48,486 bases of DNA from Deltaproteobacteria bacterium (GTDB lineage Bacteria; Desulfobacterota; UBA8473), in NCBI GenBank assembly GCA_030623035.1, contig JAUXFK010000001.1:1-48486 (forward strand), read 5' to 3'. This document shows positions 25,119 through 33,792 of the stretch, one piece after another (positions within the stretch are counted from its first letter, which is position 1; each line of letters begins with the position of its first letter). A program made the position numbers and the translations under genes. The notes beneath the pieces are model-generated. The model saw only the letters and a program-made list of their open reading frames with translations, was not told the origin of the DNA and did no database searches.

Positions 25119-25331
25119 ATGGATTTGTATAAGAAACCTAAAAACATTGCGATCATAGTACTCGTTGTCTTATTGGCAATGATTCTCATTCAAAACACCC
25201 AAGTGATTACTTTAAAGTTTCTCTTTTGGGAAATAAGCATGTCAAAGATCGTTTTTATACCTTCAACATTGGCCATAGGAGCGATTATCGGATTCGTTGT
25301 TACAAAATTGTTCAGCAGAAAAAAGAGTTGA
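25119..25331 (+). CDS. LapA-domain (DUF1049) small membrane protein
   Basis: A 70-residue protein with two hydrophobic segments (about 9-23 and 41-61) and the motif ILIQNTQVITLKFLFWEISM between them, a hallmark of the LapA/YciS family linked in E. coli to lipopolysaccharide assembly control. The C-terminus is basic (FSRKKS). The ATG at 25119 follows AAGGAGAAAGGAG; an upstream in-frame ATG (25095) overlaps the preceding gene and lacks such a site. The gene ends 14 bases before a family C element. Confidence 0.8.
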   Translation: MDLYKKPKNIAIIVLVVLLAMILIQNTQVITLKFLFWEISMSKIVFIPSTLAIGAIIGFVVTKLFSRKKS

Positions 25332-25345
25332 CACTTAAATTACCT

Positions 25346-25615
25346 GTATCATTTTAGCGTTATGAAATAGAAGGCTATCATCAAGCTTCAACGACGGTCA
25401 AATTTTAATGCGTGGATTGTCTGAGCGTCTAACTGAGCGTTAAGAAAGAACAGGGGATAAACCCACCTATTATATCTGGAATAGGTCATAATGGAGCTAC
25501 TGAATTGAATAGTTATATACTGTTCTTTCTTTACGCTTACTTGGATGCGAGTTTTACACGGATTAAAATTTGATTGCCGCTTTTTGCAACTCTTTTCAAA
25601 AAGCTAAACTGTTAC
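25346..25615. mobile_element. Complete palindromic element, family C, with 8-bp target duplication
   Basis: A 270-bp element from GTATCATTTTAG to the complement of GTAACAGTTTAGC, flanked by perfect direct repeats AATTACCT (25338-25345 and 25616-25623). The interior is an imperfect palindrome: the left arm (about 25386-25452) pairs with the right arm (about 25512-25580) and the tip carries a perfect ACCTATT/AATAGGT hairpin. No protein of note is encoded. It separates the LapA-like gene from larA. Confidence 0.88.
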
Positions 25616-25651
25616 AATTACCTTAATTGAGACCCTTTTATTAGAATTCAA

Positions 25652-26950
25652 ATGAAAGAGCGCGCGATTAAACTGAAGTATGGTAAGAAAAATCTTTCTT
25701 TCCATATCCATTCTGAAAACCTATTGGGGGTTATTAAATCAGAAGAAGTTCCAATTCCGAAAGATACGGATAGACTTATTAAATCGGCATTGAACGCCCC
25801 TTTCAATGGTCCCCCTTTTGATTATTTTTTCCAAAAAGGAGAGAGGGTAACTGTAATTGTCTCCGATGTCACCCGTTACACAGCATCTCATATATTCCTT
25901 CCCATCCTCATTGATAGGTTGAATAATGCGGGTATAAACTATGACGATATCAGGGTCGTTGTTGCCCTGGGAATCCATCGGCAGCAGTCACCCAAGGAAC
26001 TCAGAATGATCGTTGGAGATGAAGTTTATAAAAAAGTCAGAGTATATAATCATAATGCGTTTGATTCAAAGCGTCTTACTTATTTAGGTAGAACCGATAG
26101 CGGTATAAAAGTTGAAATAAACACTCTGGTGGCTGATAGTGATAAAATCCTTTTGACCGGAAGTATAGGTTTTCATTATCTGGCCGGTTTTGGAGGGGGC
26201 AGGAAGAGCATATTGCCTGGCGTAGCTTCGTTTGATAGCTGTGTGGATGCACACCTTCTGGTTTTAAACCCGCCGAAACTCGGAGGAAGGCATCCGATGG
26301 CAACAACTGGTGTGTTAAACGGCAATCCGTTTCATGAGCTTATGATTGAGGCTTGTGAGATGTTATGCCCTAAGTTTCTCTTCAATACAATCCTTTCCTC
26401 AAATAGAGAGATTTTGAAAATTGTCTCAGGGGATTATGTATCAGCCCATTTGCAAGGGTGTGACTTTCTTTTAGATAATTTTAGCCCTGAACTTGAGGAA
26501 AAGGCCGATCTTATTATCGTAAGCAGCGGTGGCTTCCCCAAGGATATCAACTTTATTCAGGCCCATAAGAGCATCGATCATTCGATAAATGCCCTTAAAG
26601 AAAATGGTGTGATGATCGTTCTTGCAAGATGTCAAGAGGGCTTTGGCAATCCGACCTTCCTTGATTGGTTTCAATATGATGATTTAATGGATTTTGAAAG
26701 GGCATTAAGAAAAAACTTTGAAATCAACGGCCAGACAGCTTACTCTACTTTAATAAAGGCAAAGAGGGCAAGGATTATCATTGTCTCTGAACTGGATGAT
26801 GAGGATGTAAAGAGAATGTCCATGGTTCCGGCAGATACAATCGACCAGGCGCTATCTATAGCGTATGATATACTGGGAGATAAGCCTTCTACATATGTTA
26901 TCCCTGATGGAGGGTTTGTATTTCCAAGAGTAACCCCGAATAAAGGATAG
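25652..26950 (+). CDS. larA: Nickel-pincer lactate racemase family protein
   Basis: A 432-residue LarA/DUF2088 protein that interconverts L- and D-2-hydroxy acids using a nickel-pincer nucleotide. Residues His109 (ALGIHR), His175 and Lys185 (GFHYLAGFGGGRKSILPG) and His201 fall at exactly one residue past the well-studied L. plantarum positions 108, 174, 184 and 200, so the cofactor-lysine and nickel/acid-base residues are intact. The ATG comes 36 bases after a family C element and lacks a strong ribosome site. The next gene starts on the base after its stop, giving a racemase/D-lactate dehydrogenase pair. The cofactor synthesis genes larB, larC and larE are not in the window. Confidence 0.9.
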   Translation: MKERAIKLKYGKKNLSFHIHSENLLGVIKSEEVPIPKDTDRLIKSALNAPFNGPPFDYFFQKGERVTVIVSDVTRYTASHIFLPILIDRLNNAGINYDDIRVVVALGIHRQQSPKELRMIVGDEVYKKVRVYNHNAFDSKRLTYLGRTDSGIKVEINTLVADSDKILLTGSIGFHYLAGFGGGRKSILPGVASFDSCVDAHLLVLNPPKLGGRHPMATTGVLNGNPFHELMIEACEMLCPKFLFNTILSSNREILKIVSGDYVSAHLQGCDFLLDNFSPELEEKADLIIVSSGGFPKDINFIQAHKSIDHSINALKENGVMIVLARCQEGFGNPTFLDWFQYDDLMDFERALRKNFEINGQTAYSTLIKAKRARIIIVSELDDEDVKRMSMVPADTIDQALSIAYDILGDKPSTYVIPDGGFVFPRVTPNKG

Positions 26951-28330
26951 ATGATAGAAAGAAGCGTCGTAAATAAGATAAAAAGAATCGTAGGGGAGGA
27001 AAACGTTTATTCTGAATTGGAAGAGAGGATTTGTTATAGTTACGATGCTACCAATGAGAGGTATCTTCCTGATCTGGTTGTATTTCCTGCAAATGCCCCT
27101 GAGATATCCGAGATTTTTAAGATTGCAAATCATAAGGGTTTTCCCGTAATCCCCAGAGGCGCTGGATCAGGATTTTCTGGAGGAAGCCTCCCTGTGGAAG
27201 GAGGTTTAGTTCTTTGTATGGCCAGATTCAACAGGATTCTATCCATTGATTCAGAAAATCTTATCGCCTTTGTAGAACCCGGGGTGATAACCGGTCATTT
27301 TCAGAAAGAAGTGGAAAAACAAGGTCTCTTCTATCCCCCAGATCCTGCCAGTTTAAGTTTCTCAACGATAGGTGGGAATGTGGCTGAGTGTGCAGGTGGC
27401 CCAAAGGCAATTAAATACGGTGTGACCAAAGACTATGTTATCGGCCTGGAGGTGGTTTTACCTACGTCAGAGATTATTTCAACAGGAGTTCAAACAGTAA
27501 AAGGTGTTGTTGGTTATGATCTTACAAAGCTAATGGTCGGCTCAGAAGGTACGCTTGGAATTATTACCAGGATAATCGTTAAGTTACTCCCAAAACCCGA
27601 ATCAAAGAAGACGATCATGGGGATTTACCCCAAACTCGATGATGCAGCGAAGACGGTTTCCGATATAATCGCTTCGAAGATTGTCCCTGCTGCCCTTGAA
27701 TTCATGGATCAAAATTCCATTGTTTGCGTGGAAGATTTTCTGGGGATTGGTTTGCCTATTGATGCGGATGCGATTCTGCTTATAGAAGTAGATGGCGATT
27801 GCGATATAGTAAACAAGGAAGCTTCTAAGATTCAACAGATATGCCTTACAAACAAAGCGGACAGGGTAGAAATCGCTGAAGATAAGGAGAGTGAGGAGAA
27901 CCTTTGGAGGGCAAGAAGGGCAATCTCTCCTTCTTTATATAAAGTAAGCCCTTCAAAGATCAACGAAGATATTACAGTTCCCCGAAGTAAGATACCGGAT
28001 ATTTTGAGGACAATCAATGGTATTGCAAAGAGATACAGCTTAAAGATAGTTAATTTCGGACATGCCGGAGATGGTAATATCCACGTGAATATAATGATAG
28101 ACAAAAACAGTGAACAAGAGGTGGATCGGGCAAATAAAGCGGTAAAAGAAATCTTTCAAGCCACTTTGGATCTGGGGGGAACCCTGTCCGGCGAGCATGG
28201 AATTGGCATTACAAAAGCCCCTTATATAAATATGGAACTGGGGGATTTGGGGGTTCAGGTAATGAAGAAGATTAAGCAAATATTCGACCCAAATAATATA
28301 CTCAATCCAGGGAAAATATTTCAAGGTTAA
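26951..28330 (+). CDS. FAD-linked D-lactate/glycolate dehydrogenase (GlcD-like)
   Basis: A 459-residue flavoprotein: N-terminal FAD-binding PCMH domain (VIPRGAGSGFSGGSLPVEGG, DPASLSFSTIGGNVAECAGG, GYDLTKLMVGSEGTLGI) and a C-terminal FAD-oxidase domain with the metal/substrate motif NFGHAGDGNIHVN and ending DPNNILNPGKIF. This is the GlcD/D-lactate dehydrogenase branch. Placement directly behind larA points to D-lactate as substrate, with LarA feeding in L-lactate. No iron-sulfur partner subunit follows. The TAA stop overlaps the stop of the convergent receiver gene. Confidence 0.9.
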   Translation: MIERSVVNKIKRIVGEENVYSELEERICYSYDATNERYLPDLVVFPANAPEISEIFKIANHKGFPVIPRGAGSGFSGGSLPVEGGLVLCMARFNRILSIDSENLIAFVEPGVITGHFQKEVEKQGLFYPPDPASLSFSTIGGNVAECAGGPKAIKYGVTKDYVIGLEVVLPTSEIISTGVQTVKGVVGYDLTKLMVGSEGTLGIITRIIVKLLPKPESKKTIMGIYPKLDDAAKTVSDIIASKIVPAALEFMDQNSIVCVEDFLGIGLPIDADAILLIEVDGDCDIVNKEASKIQQICLTNKADRVEIAEDKESEENLWRARRAISPSLYKVSPSKINEDITVPRSKIPDILRTINGIAKRYSLKIVNFGHAGDGNIHVNIMIDKNSEQEVDRANKAVKEIFQATLDLGGTLSGEHGIGITKAPYINMELGDLGVQVMKKIKQIFDPNNILNPGKIFQG

Positions 28331-28686
28331 TTGTTATCATTTAATACCTCTTCTACTTTATCTAGTAAATCAAATACCTTGAAAGGCTTTTGGAGGGCAC
28401 CGTTGACTTGAATTCTCTTAAGTTCTTTTGAGTGTTTTCCGATATCATAGCCTGTTATTACAATTGTTTTAATCTCTCCTCTGGCTATCTTAAGCTTTTC
28501 TATCGTTTCCAATCCATCCATACCAGGCAGACCAATATCTACAATATAGAGATCATACCTTTTATCCTTTTCCAAAGCTTTAAAACCATCTTTGACGATT
28601 TCAACTGCATAATCACCCAGGATCTCACAGTAGAGTCTTCCTAGATATTCCTCATCTTCTATTATCAGGATACTTGGTGTCTTCAT
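28327..28686 (-). CDS. Single-domain response regulator
   Basis: A 119-residue CheY-like receiver: ILIIEDEEYLG acidic cluster, phospho-acceptor Asp in LYIVDIGLPGMDG, Thr in TIVITGYD, Lys in ALQKPFKV. No output domain and no kinase gene nearby. It converges on the lactate dehydrogenase gene, the two stop codons sharing bases 28328-28329. It is a different sequence type from the receiver at 5422-5808. A family B repeat lies 34 bases upstream of its start. Confidence 0.88.
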   Translation of the reverse strand: MKTPSILIIEDEEYLGRLYCEILGDYAVEIVKDGFKALEKDKRYDLYIVDIGLPGMDGLETIEKLKIARGEIKTIVITGYDIGKHSKELKRIQVNGALQKPFKVFDLLDKVEEVLNDNN

Positions 28687-28720
28687 CTTTGCGCTTTTTA
28701 AGGTTCATATTTTTCTATTC

Positions 28721-28838
28721 GTAATTGTTTAACTATCTTAAGTAGCTATTGAGATTTTATGATTTGAATAATCTTTTCCTCAGGATTTGAGTTATTTTGT
28801 TAAAGACCATCCAAATCATTATTTGGCTAAACAGTTAC
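28721..28838. mobile_element. Palindromic element, family B
   Basis: 118 bp from GTAATTGTTTAACTA to the complement of GTAACTGTTTAGCC. The right part (GACCATCCAAATCATTATTT) is the complement of the left part of the elements at 29605, 39812 and 46185; the left part (GAGATTTTATGATTTGAAT) is the complement of their right parts, so this copy is inverted. No 8-bp duplication is seen around it. It lies between two minus-strand genes. Confidence 0.7.
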
Positions 28839-28863
28839 GAATTTTTTCATTTCTCAGGCTAAA

Positions 28864-29433
28864 CTATTTAAAGAGTAACAATTCAACCATTTCACAGATA
28901 ATATGACCGACTGTAATATGGACTTCCTGTATGCGAGGAGTGCTGTTAGAGGGTACATTTAATGAGATATCTACAATATTGGCAATCTTTCCCCCGTCTT
29001 TACCGGTCATTCCGACTGTCTTTATACCCAATTTCTTCCCGGTATGTAATGCCTTGATGACATTTTCAGAATCTCCGCTTGTGCTGAGCCCAAAAGCGAC
29101 ATCGCCCTCTTTACCCAGAGCCTTTATCTGTTTGGAAAATATATGAGAGAAATCCGAGTCATTGGATATACTTGTAATTACAGATGTATCTGTAGTCAAC
29201 GCAATGGCAGGTAGAGGAGGCCTATCGATTACAAAACGGTTTATAAACTCAGCAGCAATATGCTGGGCATCAGCAGCACTTCCCCCGTTGCCAAACAGGA
29301 TAATCTTGTTTCCCTGGTTTATAGCATCAGTAACTGTTTCCACTGTCTTGATGATCTCGTCGATATTTTTTTTTGCAAACATTACTTTTAAATCAGCGCT
29401 TTCCAAAAAACTCTGGATAATTTTATCCTTCAT
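28864..29433 (-). CDS. gmhA: Sedoheptulose-7-phosphate isomerase
   Basis: First enzyme of ADP-heptose synthesis, making D-glycero-manno-heptose 7-phosphate for the LPS inner core. A 189-residue SIS-domain protein with GNGGSAADAQHIAAEFINRF (substrate and metal site residues), TTDTSVITSISNDSDF and GLSTSGDSENVIKAL (phosphate loop), and HITVGHIICEMVE near the end, all typical of GmhA. No other heptose genes are in the window. The start follows AAGGATAAAATT weakly, and its upstream region is filled with repeats. Confidence 0.93.
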   Translation of the reverse strand: MKDKIIQSFLESADLKVMFAKKNIDEIIKTVETVTDAINQGNKIILFGNGGSAADAQHIAAEFINRFVIDRPPLPAIALTTDTSVITSISNDSDFSHIFSKQIKALGKEGDVAFGLSTSGDSENVIKALHTGKKLGIKTVGMTGKDGGKIANIVDISLNVPSNSTPRIQEVHITVGHIICEMVELLLFK

Positions 29434-29604
29434 ATATGTCTCTCTGTCATGCCTTTATGAAACAAAACGATTTTTTTGAGATTAAACCGTATAGACCTTC
29501 CATGTCAAGCAAATTTAGCCCTATTAAAAAATGGATCCAATAGAAAAATTTATCCACAATATCAAATTGTTGGTCTTCCCCATCTTGACAAAGCAAAAGA
29601 TAAG

Positions 29605-29753
29605 ATAACTGTTTCGCCAGATAATGATTTGTATGGTCTTTGACGAACATTTTTGAGTTATTTTGTTGAAGATTCAAGGTGACTCAAATCGTGAGGAAAA
29701 GACGATTCAAATCATAAAATCTCGTTAGCTCCTTAAGATGGCTAAACAATCAC
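29605..29753. mobile_element. Family B element with perfect 8-bp target duplication
   Basis: 149 bp, starting ATAACTGTTTCGCCAGATAA and ending in the complement of GTGATTGTTTAGCCATC. Perfect direct repeats AAGATAAG flank it at 29597-29604 and 29754-29761. The left arm shares GATTTG.ATGGTCTTTGACGA.CATTTTTGAGTTATTTTGTT with the copy at 39812. The longest B copy in the window. Confidence 0.8.
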
Positions 29754-29804
29754 AAGATAAGCATTTTCAAGTGATTGAGCCCTAATGGAGAGTTTTAAAT
29801 ATTC

Positions 29805-29883
29805 GTAACAGTTTAGCTTTTTGAAATTTGATTGCCGTTGAAGCTTGGCGAGTGCTTTTTGTTTCATAAGGCTAAAATAGTAC
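29805..29883. mobile_element. Short family C element with perfect 8-bp target duplication
   Basis: 79 bp from GTAACAGTTTAGCTTTTTGA to the complement of GTACTATTTTAGCC, flanked by perfect repeats AAATATTC (29797-29804 and 29884-29891). It is an internally deleted relative of the 270-bp copy, keeping GATTGCCG and TTGAAGCTTG. It lies 51 bases after the B element. Confidence 0.85.
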
Positions 29884-30220
29884 AAATATTCTTATCGCAA
29901 CTCTAAAACTCCCTCGTGCACTTTCCTCTTTTGTGGAGGGGCACTAACTAATCATGATATCTATGGAAATTTTAATTTGATGGTTAAAAAAGGTTTGCAA
30001 TTTCTGTGTAATTAAGTTATAAGCTAAGCTTGTTAATTATTGGGTTATTGCTCAAATCCTTTTTTGCTTTGCCCAGATAAATTTCTTGATAAATCCATTG
30101 TTCGTTCCAGTCGTTTTCAAAACTCTCTCTGTGGGCTCAAGGAATTGAGATTTATCTAAGAGAAAGTGTTTTGATGATTTTGTATAATAATTTTTGTTTG
30201 GGTAAAATGGCCTTTTATGG
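29884..30220. other. Leader region of pheA
   Basis: 337 AT-rich bases with no gene. A TATAAT sequence at 30183-30188 lies 33 bases before the pheA ATG, but I find no matching -35 box. No leader peptide rich in Phe codons and no attenuator hairpin is evident. Confidence 0.4.
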
Positions 30221-31336
30221 ATGGATACGAAAAAGTTTAATAATAAGGTAGACCACAATCTGAATTTGCAGGGTGAATTAGGTGTTTTGCGGGAAAAAAT
30301 AGACCAGATCGATACAGAAATCCTCGATTTGCTCAATGAAAGAGCAAAAAAAGCAATCAAAATCGCAAAAACCAAAATCGCAAATAAGATGGAATTTTAT
30401 GCACCAGATAGAGAGCTCAAGATTTATGAGAGACTTGTAAATATAAACAAAGGTCCTTTTCCAGACAGAGCGATTAAGCCTGTCTTCAAAGAGATAATCT
30501 CTGCTTCTTTATCCCTTGAGAAACCTATTCATGTTGCATACTTAGGTCCAAAAGCAACATTTACCCACCTTGCGAGTATCAGTCATTTTGGTCAGTCATC
30601 CAATTTTGTTCAGAAAAGAAATATCCCTGAAATTTTCTCTGAAGTGGAAAGGGACAGGGTCGATTTTGGAGTTGTCCCTATAGAGAATTCGACAGAAGGG
30701 GTGGTCAGCAACACCCTGGACATGTTTATAGAATCAAACCTGAAAATATGCGCAGAAATTTTACTAGAGATATCTCATCACCTCATGTCAAAGACAGGCA
30801 AGATGGAGGACATTGAGAAAGTATACTCCCATCCTCATGCGATCGCCCAATGTAGAAACTGGCTGGATCGTAACCTTCCAAATATACCTATTATCGATGT
30901 AGCAAGCACCGCTTTAGCAGCTAAGAGTGCATCAGATGACCATTCAGTAGCTGCAATTGCCAGCGAGTATGCTGCATCTTGCTATGATTTAAAAATAGTA
31001 AAGAGAAAGACAGAGGATAATATCAACAATTTCACCAGATTTTTAGTGATTGGCAAAAGAGAGCCTGAAAAAAGCGGTAATGATAAAATATCGATTATGT
31101 TTTCCATTAAGGATGAGGTCGGGATTTTATATAGAATGCTTGAACCCTTTGCAAAAAACAATGTGAATCTAACGAAGATTGAATCTAGACCTCTCAAGAA
31201 AAAAGCCTGGGAATATATGTTCTTCTTGGACTTAGAGGGTCACATATCTGATAAAAATGTGAAAAAGGCATTAGAAGAATTGGATAAAAAATCTCTGTTT
31301 TTAAAGGTGTTGGGTTCCTATCCAAGGAGCAATTGA
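30221..31336 (+). CDS. pheA: Bifunctional chorismate mutase / prephenate dehydratase (P-protein)
   Basis: Converts chorismate to prephenate and on to phenylpyruvate. Three parts are visible in 371 residues: an AroQ-type mutase helix region (about 15-100: LREKIDQIDTEILDLLNERA), a prephenate dehydratase domain (about 105-280: HVAYLGPKATFTHLAS, VPIENSTEGVV, and the catalytic NFTRFLVIG) and an ACT regulatory domain (about 295-370: SIMFSIKDEVGILYRML, NLTKIESRPLKKKAWEYMFF), which binds phenylalanine for feedback inhibition. It is followed by tyrA and aroA on the same strand. No strong ribosome site precedes the ATG. Confidence 0.96.
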   Translation: MDTKKFNNKVDHNLNLQGELGVLREKIDQIDTEILDLLNERAKKAIKIAKTKIANKMEFYAPDRELKIYERLVNINKGPFPDRAIKPVFKEIISASLSLEKPIHVAYLGPKATFTHLASISHFGQSSNFVQKRNIPEIFSEVERDRVDFGVVPIENSTEGVVSNTLDMFIESNLKICAEILLEISHHLMSKTGKMEDIEKVYSHPHAIAQCRNWLDRNLPNIPIIDVASTALAAKSASDDHSVAAIASEYAASCYDLKIVKRKTEDNINNFTRFLVIGKREPEKSGNDKISIMFSIKDEVGILYRMLEPFAKNNVNLTKIESRPLKKKAWEYMFFLDLEGHISDKNVKKALEELDKKSLFLKVLGSYPRSN

Positions 31337-31394
31337 AAAAGAAGGGAATCGTAAAAGCAAATCGTCAATTTAATAGGAAGGAATTTACAAAAAA

Positions 31395-32255
31395 GTGACG
31401 CCACTCTTTAATAAGGTTGCAATCATTGGGGTTGGGTTAATCGGAGGCTCACTGGCTAAGGCTGCTAAACGAAAAAACCTTTTTAAAGATGTCGTTGGAA
31501 TAGCCAGAAATGAAAGAAATCTCAAAAAGGGGATTGAGTTAGGAGCAATCGATAGTTATACTACGCATCTGACTGAAGGTCTTATCGATGCAGAACTGGT
31601 AATTGTAGCTACCCCTTCAGGAGTCATTGTAGATCTAATAAGAAAGATAGTCCCCCATGTCCCAAATGGGTGTATTATTACGGATGTAGGGAGTATAAAG
31701 AGAGACATCGTAAAAGGGGTTGAAGGATTTATCCCTGATAATGTATTTTTCATTGGCGGTCATCCTATTGCAGGAAAGGAAGACTCCGGGATTGATGCTG
31801 CCTGCTCTTCGCTATTTGTAGGACATAAATGTATACTTACTCCTACTTCTAAGACCGATCCAAATGCCCTTCAAAGAATAAAAACCATGTGGGAGAAAGT
31901 TGGGTCTATTGTGATGCTAATGGATATGGCGGAGCATGATGAGATATTCGCTGCAGTGAGTCATTTACCCCATATTGTTGCTTTTTCTCTAATAAACGCC
32001 ATAATTCGTATGGAGGATATAAGAGAGGATATACTAAACTATTCTGCTGGTGGTCTTAAGGACTTTACTCGTGTGGCAGCCAGTGACCCGGTCATGTGGA
32101 GAGATATTTCTATGATGAACAAGGACAATATACTGAACAGCATATCTCATTTTCTGTCATCACTGGAAGACATAAAGAGGGCGATCGTACAAGGGGATTC
32201 TGAGAAATTGGTATTTGAATTTGAAAAGTCGAAGGCATTGAGAATATCTTTGTAA
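31395..32255 (+). CDS. tyrA: Prephenate dehydrogenase
   Basis: NAD(P)-dependent oxidative decarboxylation of prephenate to 4-hydroxyphenylpyruvate in tyrosine synthesis. The Rossmann motif KVAIIGVGLIGGSLAKAA is at the extreme N-terminus; TDVGSIKRDI and GGHPIAGKEDSGIDAA contain the conserved catalytic His region; AAVSHLPHIVAFSL is typical of the dimerisation domain. 286 residues, with no mutase or ACT domain attached. The start is GTG at 31395, fixed by the proximity of the Rossmann strand; AGGAAGG lies about a dozen bases upstream. Confidence 0.94.
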   Translation: MTPLFNKVAIIGVGLIGGSLAKAAKRKNLFKDVVGIARNERNLKKGIELGAIDSYTTHLTEGLIDAELVIVATPSGVIVDLIRKIVPHVPNGCIITDVGSIKRDIVKGVEGFIPDNVFFIGGHPIAGKEDSGIDAACSSLFVGHKCILTPTSKTDPNALQRIKTMWEKVGSIVMLMDMAEHDEIFAAVSHLPHIVAFSLINAIIRMEDIREDILNYSAGGLKDFTRVAASDPVMWRDISMMNKDNILNSISHFLSSLEDIKRAIVQGDSEKLVFEFEKSKALRISL

Positions 32256-32260
32256 AACAA

Positions 32261-32448
32261 TTAGTTAGTGTCATATCATCTATGTAATATCACGAAGATG
32301 ACCGTCATTCCCGCGGAAGCGGGAATCCAGAAGCGCCGAAGTAGCCAGAAATATCGGATTCCCACTCCCCGATCGGAGTCGAGGACAAGCTTCGTGGGAA
32401 TGACGACTGCCTGATACGACATTTCATGCTTGACGTGACACTAACCAA
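32261..32448. repeat. Nested inverted-repeat element between tyrA and aroA
   Basis: Inner part (32303-32405) begins CGTCATTCCCGCGGAAGCGG and ends GTGGGAATGACG, a widespread type of dispersed palindrome. Outer inverted repeats lie at 32261-32278 (TTAGTTAGTGTCATATCA) and 32431-32448 with two mismatches. AATTAG occurs at both edges (32259-32264 and 32448-32453) and might be a target duplication. It fills most of the tyrA-aroA gap, so it must be transcribed with the operon. Confidence 0.75.
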
Positions 32449-32460
32449 ATTAGGCTTATA

Positions 32461-33750
32461 TTGAAAAAGATAGTTATCGAAAGAAAAGGAAGCTTAAAAG
32501 GAGAGGTTACAATACCTGGTGATAAGTCTATATCTCACCGGGCTGTTATTATTGGCTCATTGGCAAAAGGAAAGACTCGTATAAAGGGGCTTTCAAAAGG
32601 CGAAGACAATTTGAGAACCATTAATGCCTTTAAATTGATGGGCATTAAAATTAAAAAGACCGATAACGGTGAGTTAACAGTACATGGCAGAGGTCTACAC
32701 GGTTTGACTGAACCTGAAAATGTTATCAATGCCGGCAATTCTGGGACCACGATGCGGCTTTTAACCGGCCTGCTGAGTGGGCAAGAGTTTTTCTCTGTAA
32801 TTAATGGGGACAGGTACCTTCGGAAAAGACCCATGAAGAGAGTTATTTCCCCTCTTAGCAAAATGGGTGCAAATATCTGGGGGAGAGAAGATGGAAAGTT
32901 TGCCCCTCTTTGTATTAATGGGACAAGGTTAAATCCTATAGAGTATGAGTCCCCTATTGCAAGTGCTCAGGTTAAGTCGGCCATTCTTTTTGCAGGACTT
33001 TATGTGGATGGTGTTACAAAAGTGAGTGAACCTTGGTTATCCAGAGATCATACTGAGCGAATGCTGAAGCGGTTCGGCGCGACTTTAGAGAGAAAAGGTA
33101 ATTCAGTCAGTTTATGCGGCGGATCAGAACTTGAACCGAGGGATATTGAGATTCCTGGAGATATATCATCCGCGGCTTTTTTTATTGTTGCTGCATTGAT
33201 TGTTCCAGATTCAGAAGTCTTATTAAGAAACGTTGGGGCAAATCCAAGCAGGAACGGCGTATTAGAGATATTGAGAAAGATGGGAGGGGACATCCAAATA
33301 TTAAACGAAGATGAGGCAGGTGGAGAGCCTGTAATTGATATATTGGTTAAAAGCAGTTGTCTCAAAGGCGTTACGATTGGAGGTGCCCTCATACCCAAAA
33401 CCATAGATGAGTTTCCTATCTTGTCCGTAGCAGCATCAGTAGCAAAAGGGGAAACAGTCATAAAAGATGCACTGGAACTAAGGGTAAAGGAGACTGACCG
33501 GATCAAGGCTATGGCCAGTGAATTAAGGAAGTTTGGGGTAGATGTGGAGGAGTTCGATGATGGTATGATAATATCAGGAAATAATCATTTAGAGGGATGT
33601 GAATGCCAGAGTTTCGGAGATCATCGAGTTGCCATGTCCCTGATCGTTGCTGGTCTTAGAGCATCAGGTAGAACTGTTGTAAAAGATACGTCCTGCATCG
33701 ATACTTCTTTCCCTGGATTTAAAGATAAACTCTTTTCTATCGTACACTGA
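32461..33750 (+). CDS. aroA: 3-phosphoshikimate 1-carboxyvinyltransferase (EPSP synthase)
   Basis: Sixth step of the shikimate pathway: joins phosphoenolpyruvate to shikimate 3-phosphate. Signatures: GDKSISHRAVIIGSLAKG (phosphate-binding Lys, Ser, Arg), NAGNSGTTMRLLTG, RPMKRVISPL, SRDHTERML, and LRVKETDRIKAMASEL near the C-terminus. Length 429 is standard. The start is TTG at 32461, just 12 bases beyond a repeat element, with no good ribosome site, so insertion of the repeat may have changed its initiation context. It precedes cmk by about 40 bases. Confidence 0.95.
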   Translation: MKKIVIERKGSLKGEVTIPGDKSISHRAVIIGSLAKGKTRIKGLSKGEDNLRTINAFKLMGIKIKKTDNGELTVHGRGLHGLTEPENVINAGNSGTTMRLLTGLLSGQEFFSVINGDRYLRKRPMKRVISPLSKMGANIWGREDGKFAPLCINGTRLNPIEYESPIASAQVKSAILFAGLYVDGVTKVSEPWLSRDHTERMLKRFGATLERKGNSVSLCGGSELEPRDIEIPGDISSAAFFIVAALIVPDSEVLLRNVGANPSRNGVLEILRKMGGDIQILNEDEAGGEPVIDILVKSSCLKGVTIGGALIPKTIDEFPILSVAASVAKGETVIKDALELRVKETDRIKAMASELRKFGVDVEEFDDGMIISGNNHLEGCECQSFGDHRVAMSLIVAGLRASGRTVVKDTSCIDTSFPGFKDKLFSIVH

Positions 33751-33792
33751 ATTGCATTAAACAGTTGCAAAATTTTCTAAATAGTGATTAAT

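Noticed and set aside
29447..29677. Minus-strand frame of 76 codons upstream of gmhA
   Set aside because: Its first part lies inside a family B element and the rest has no recognisable domain or ribosome site; likely a chance frame.
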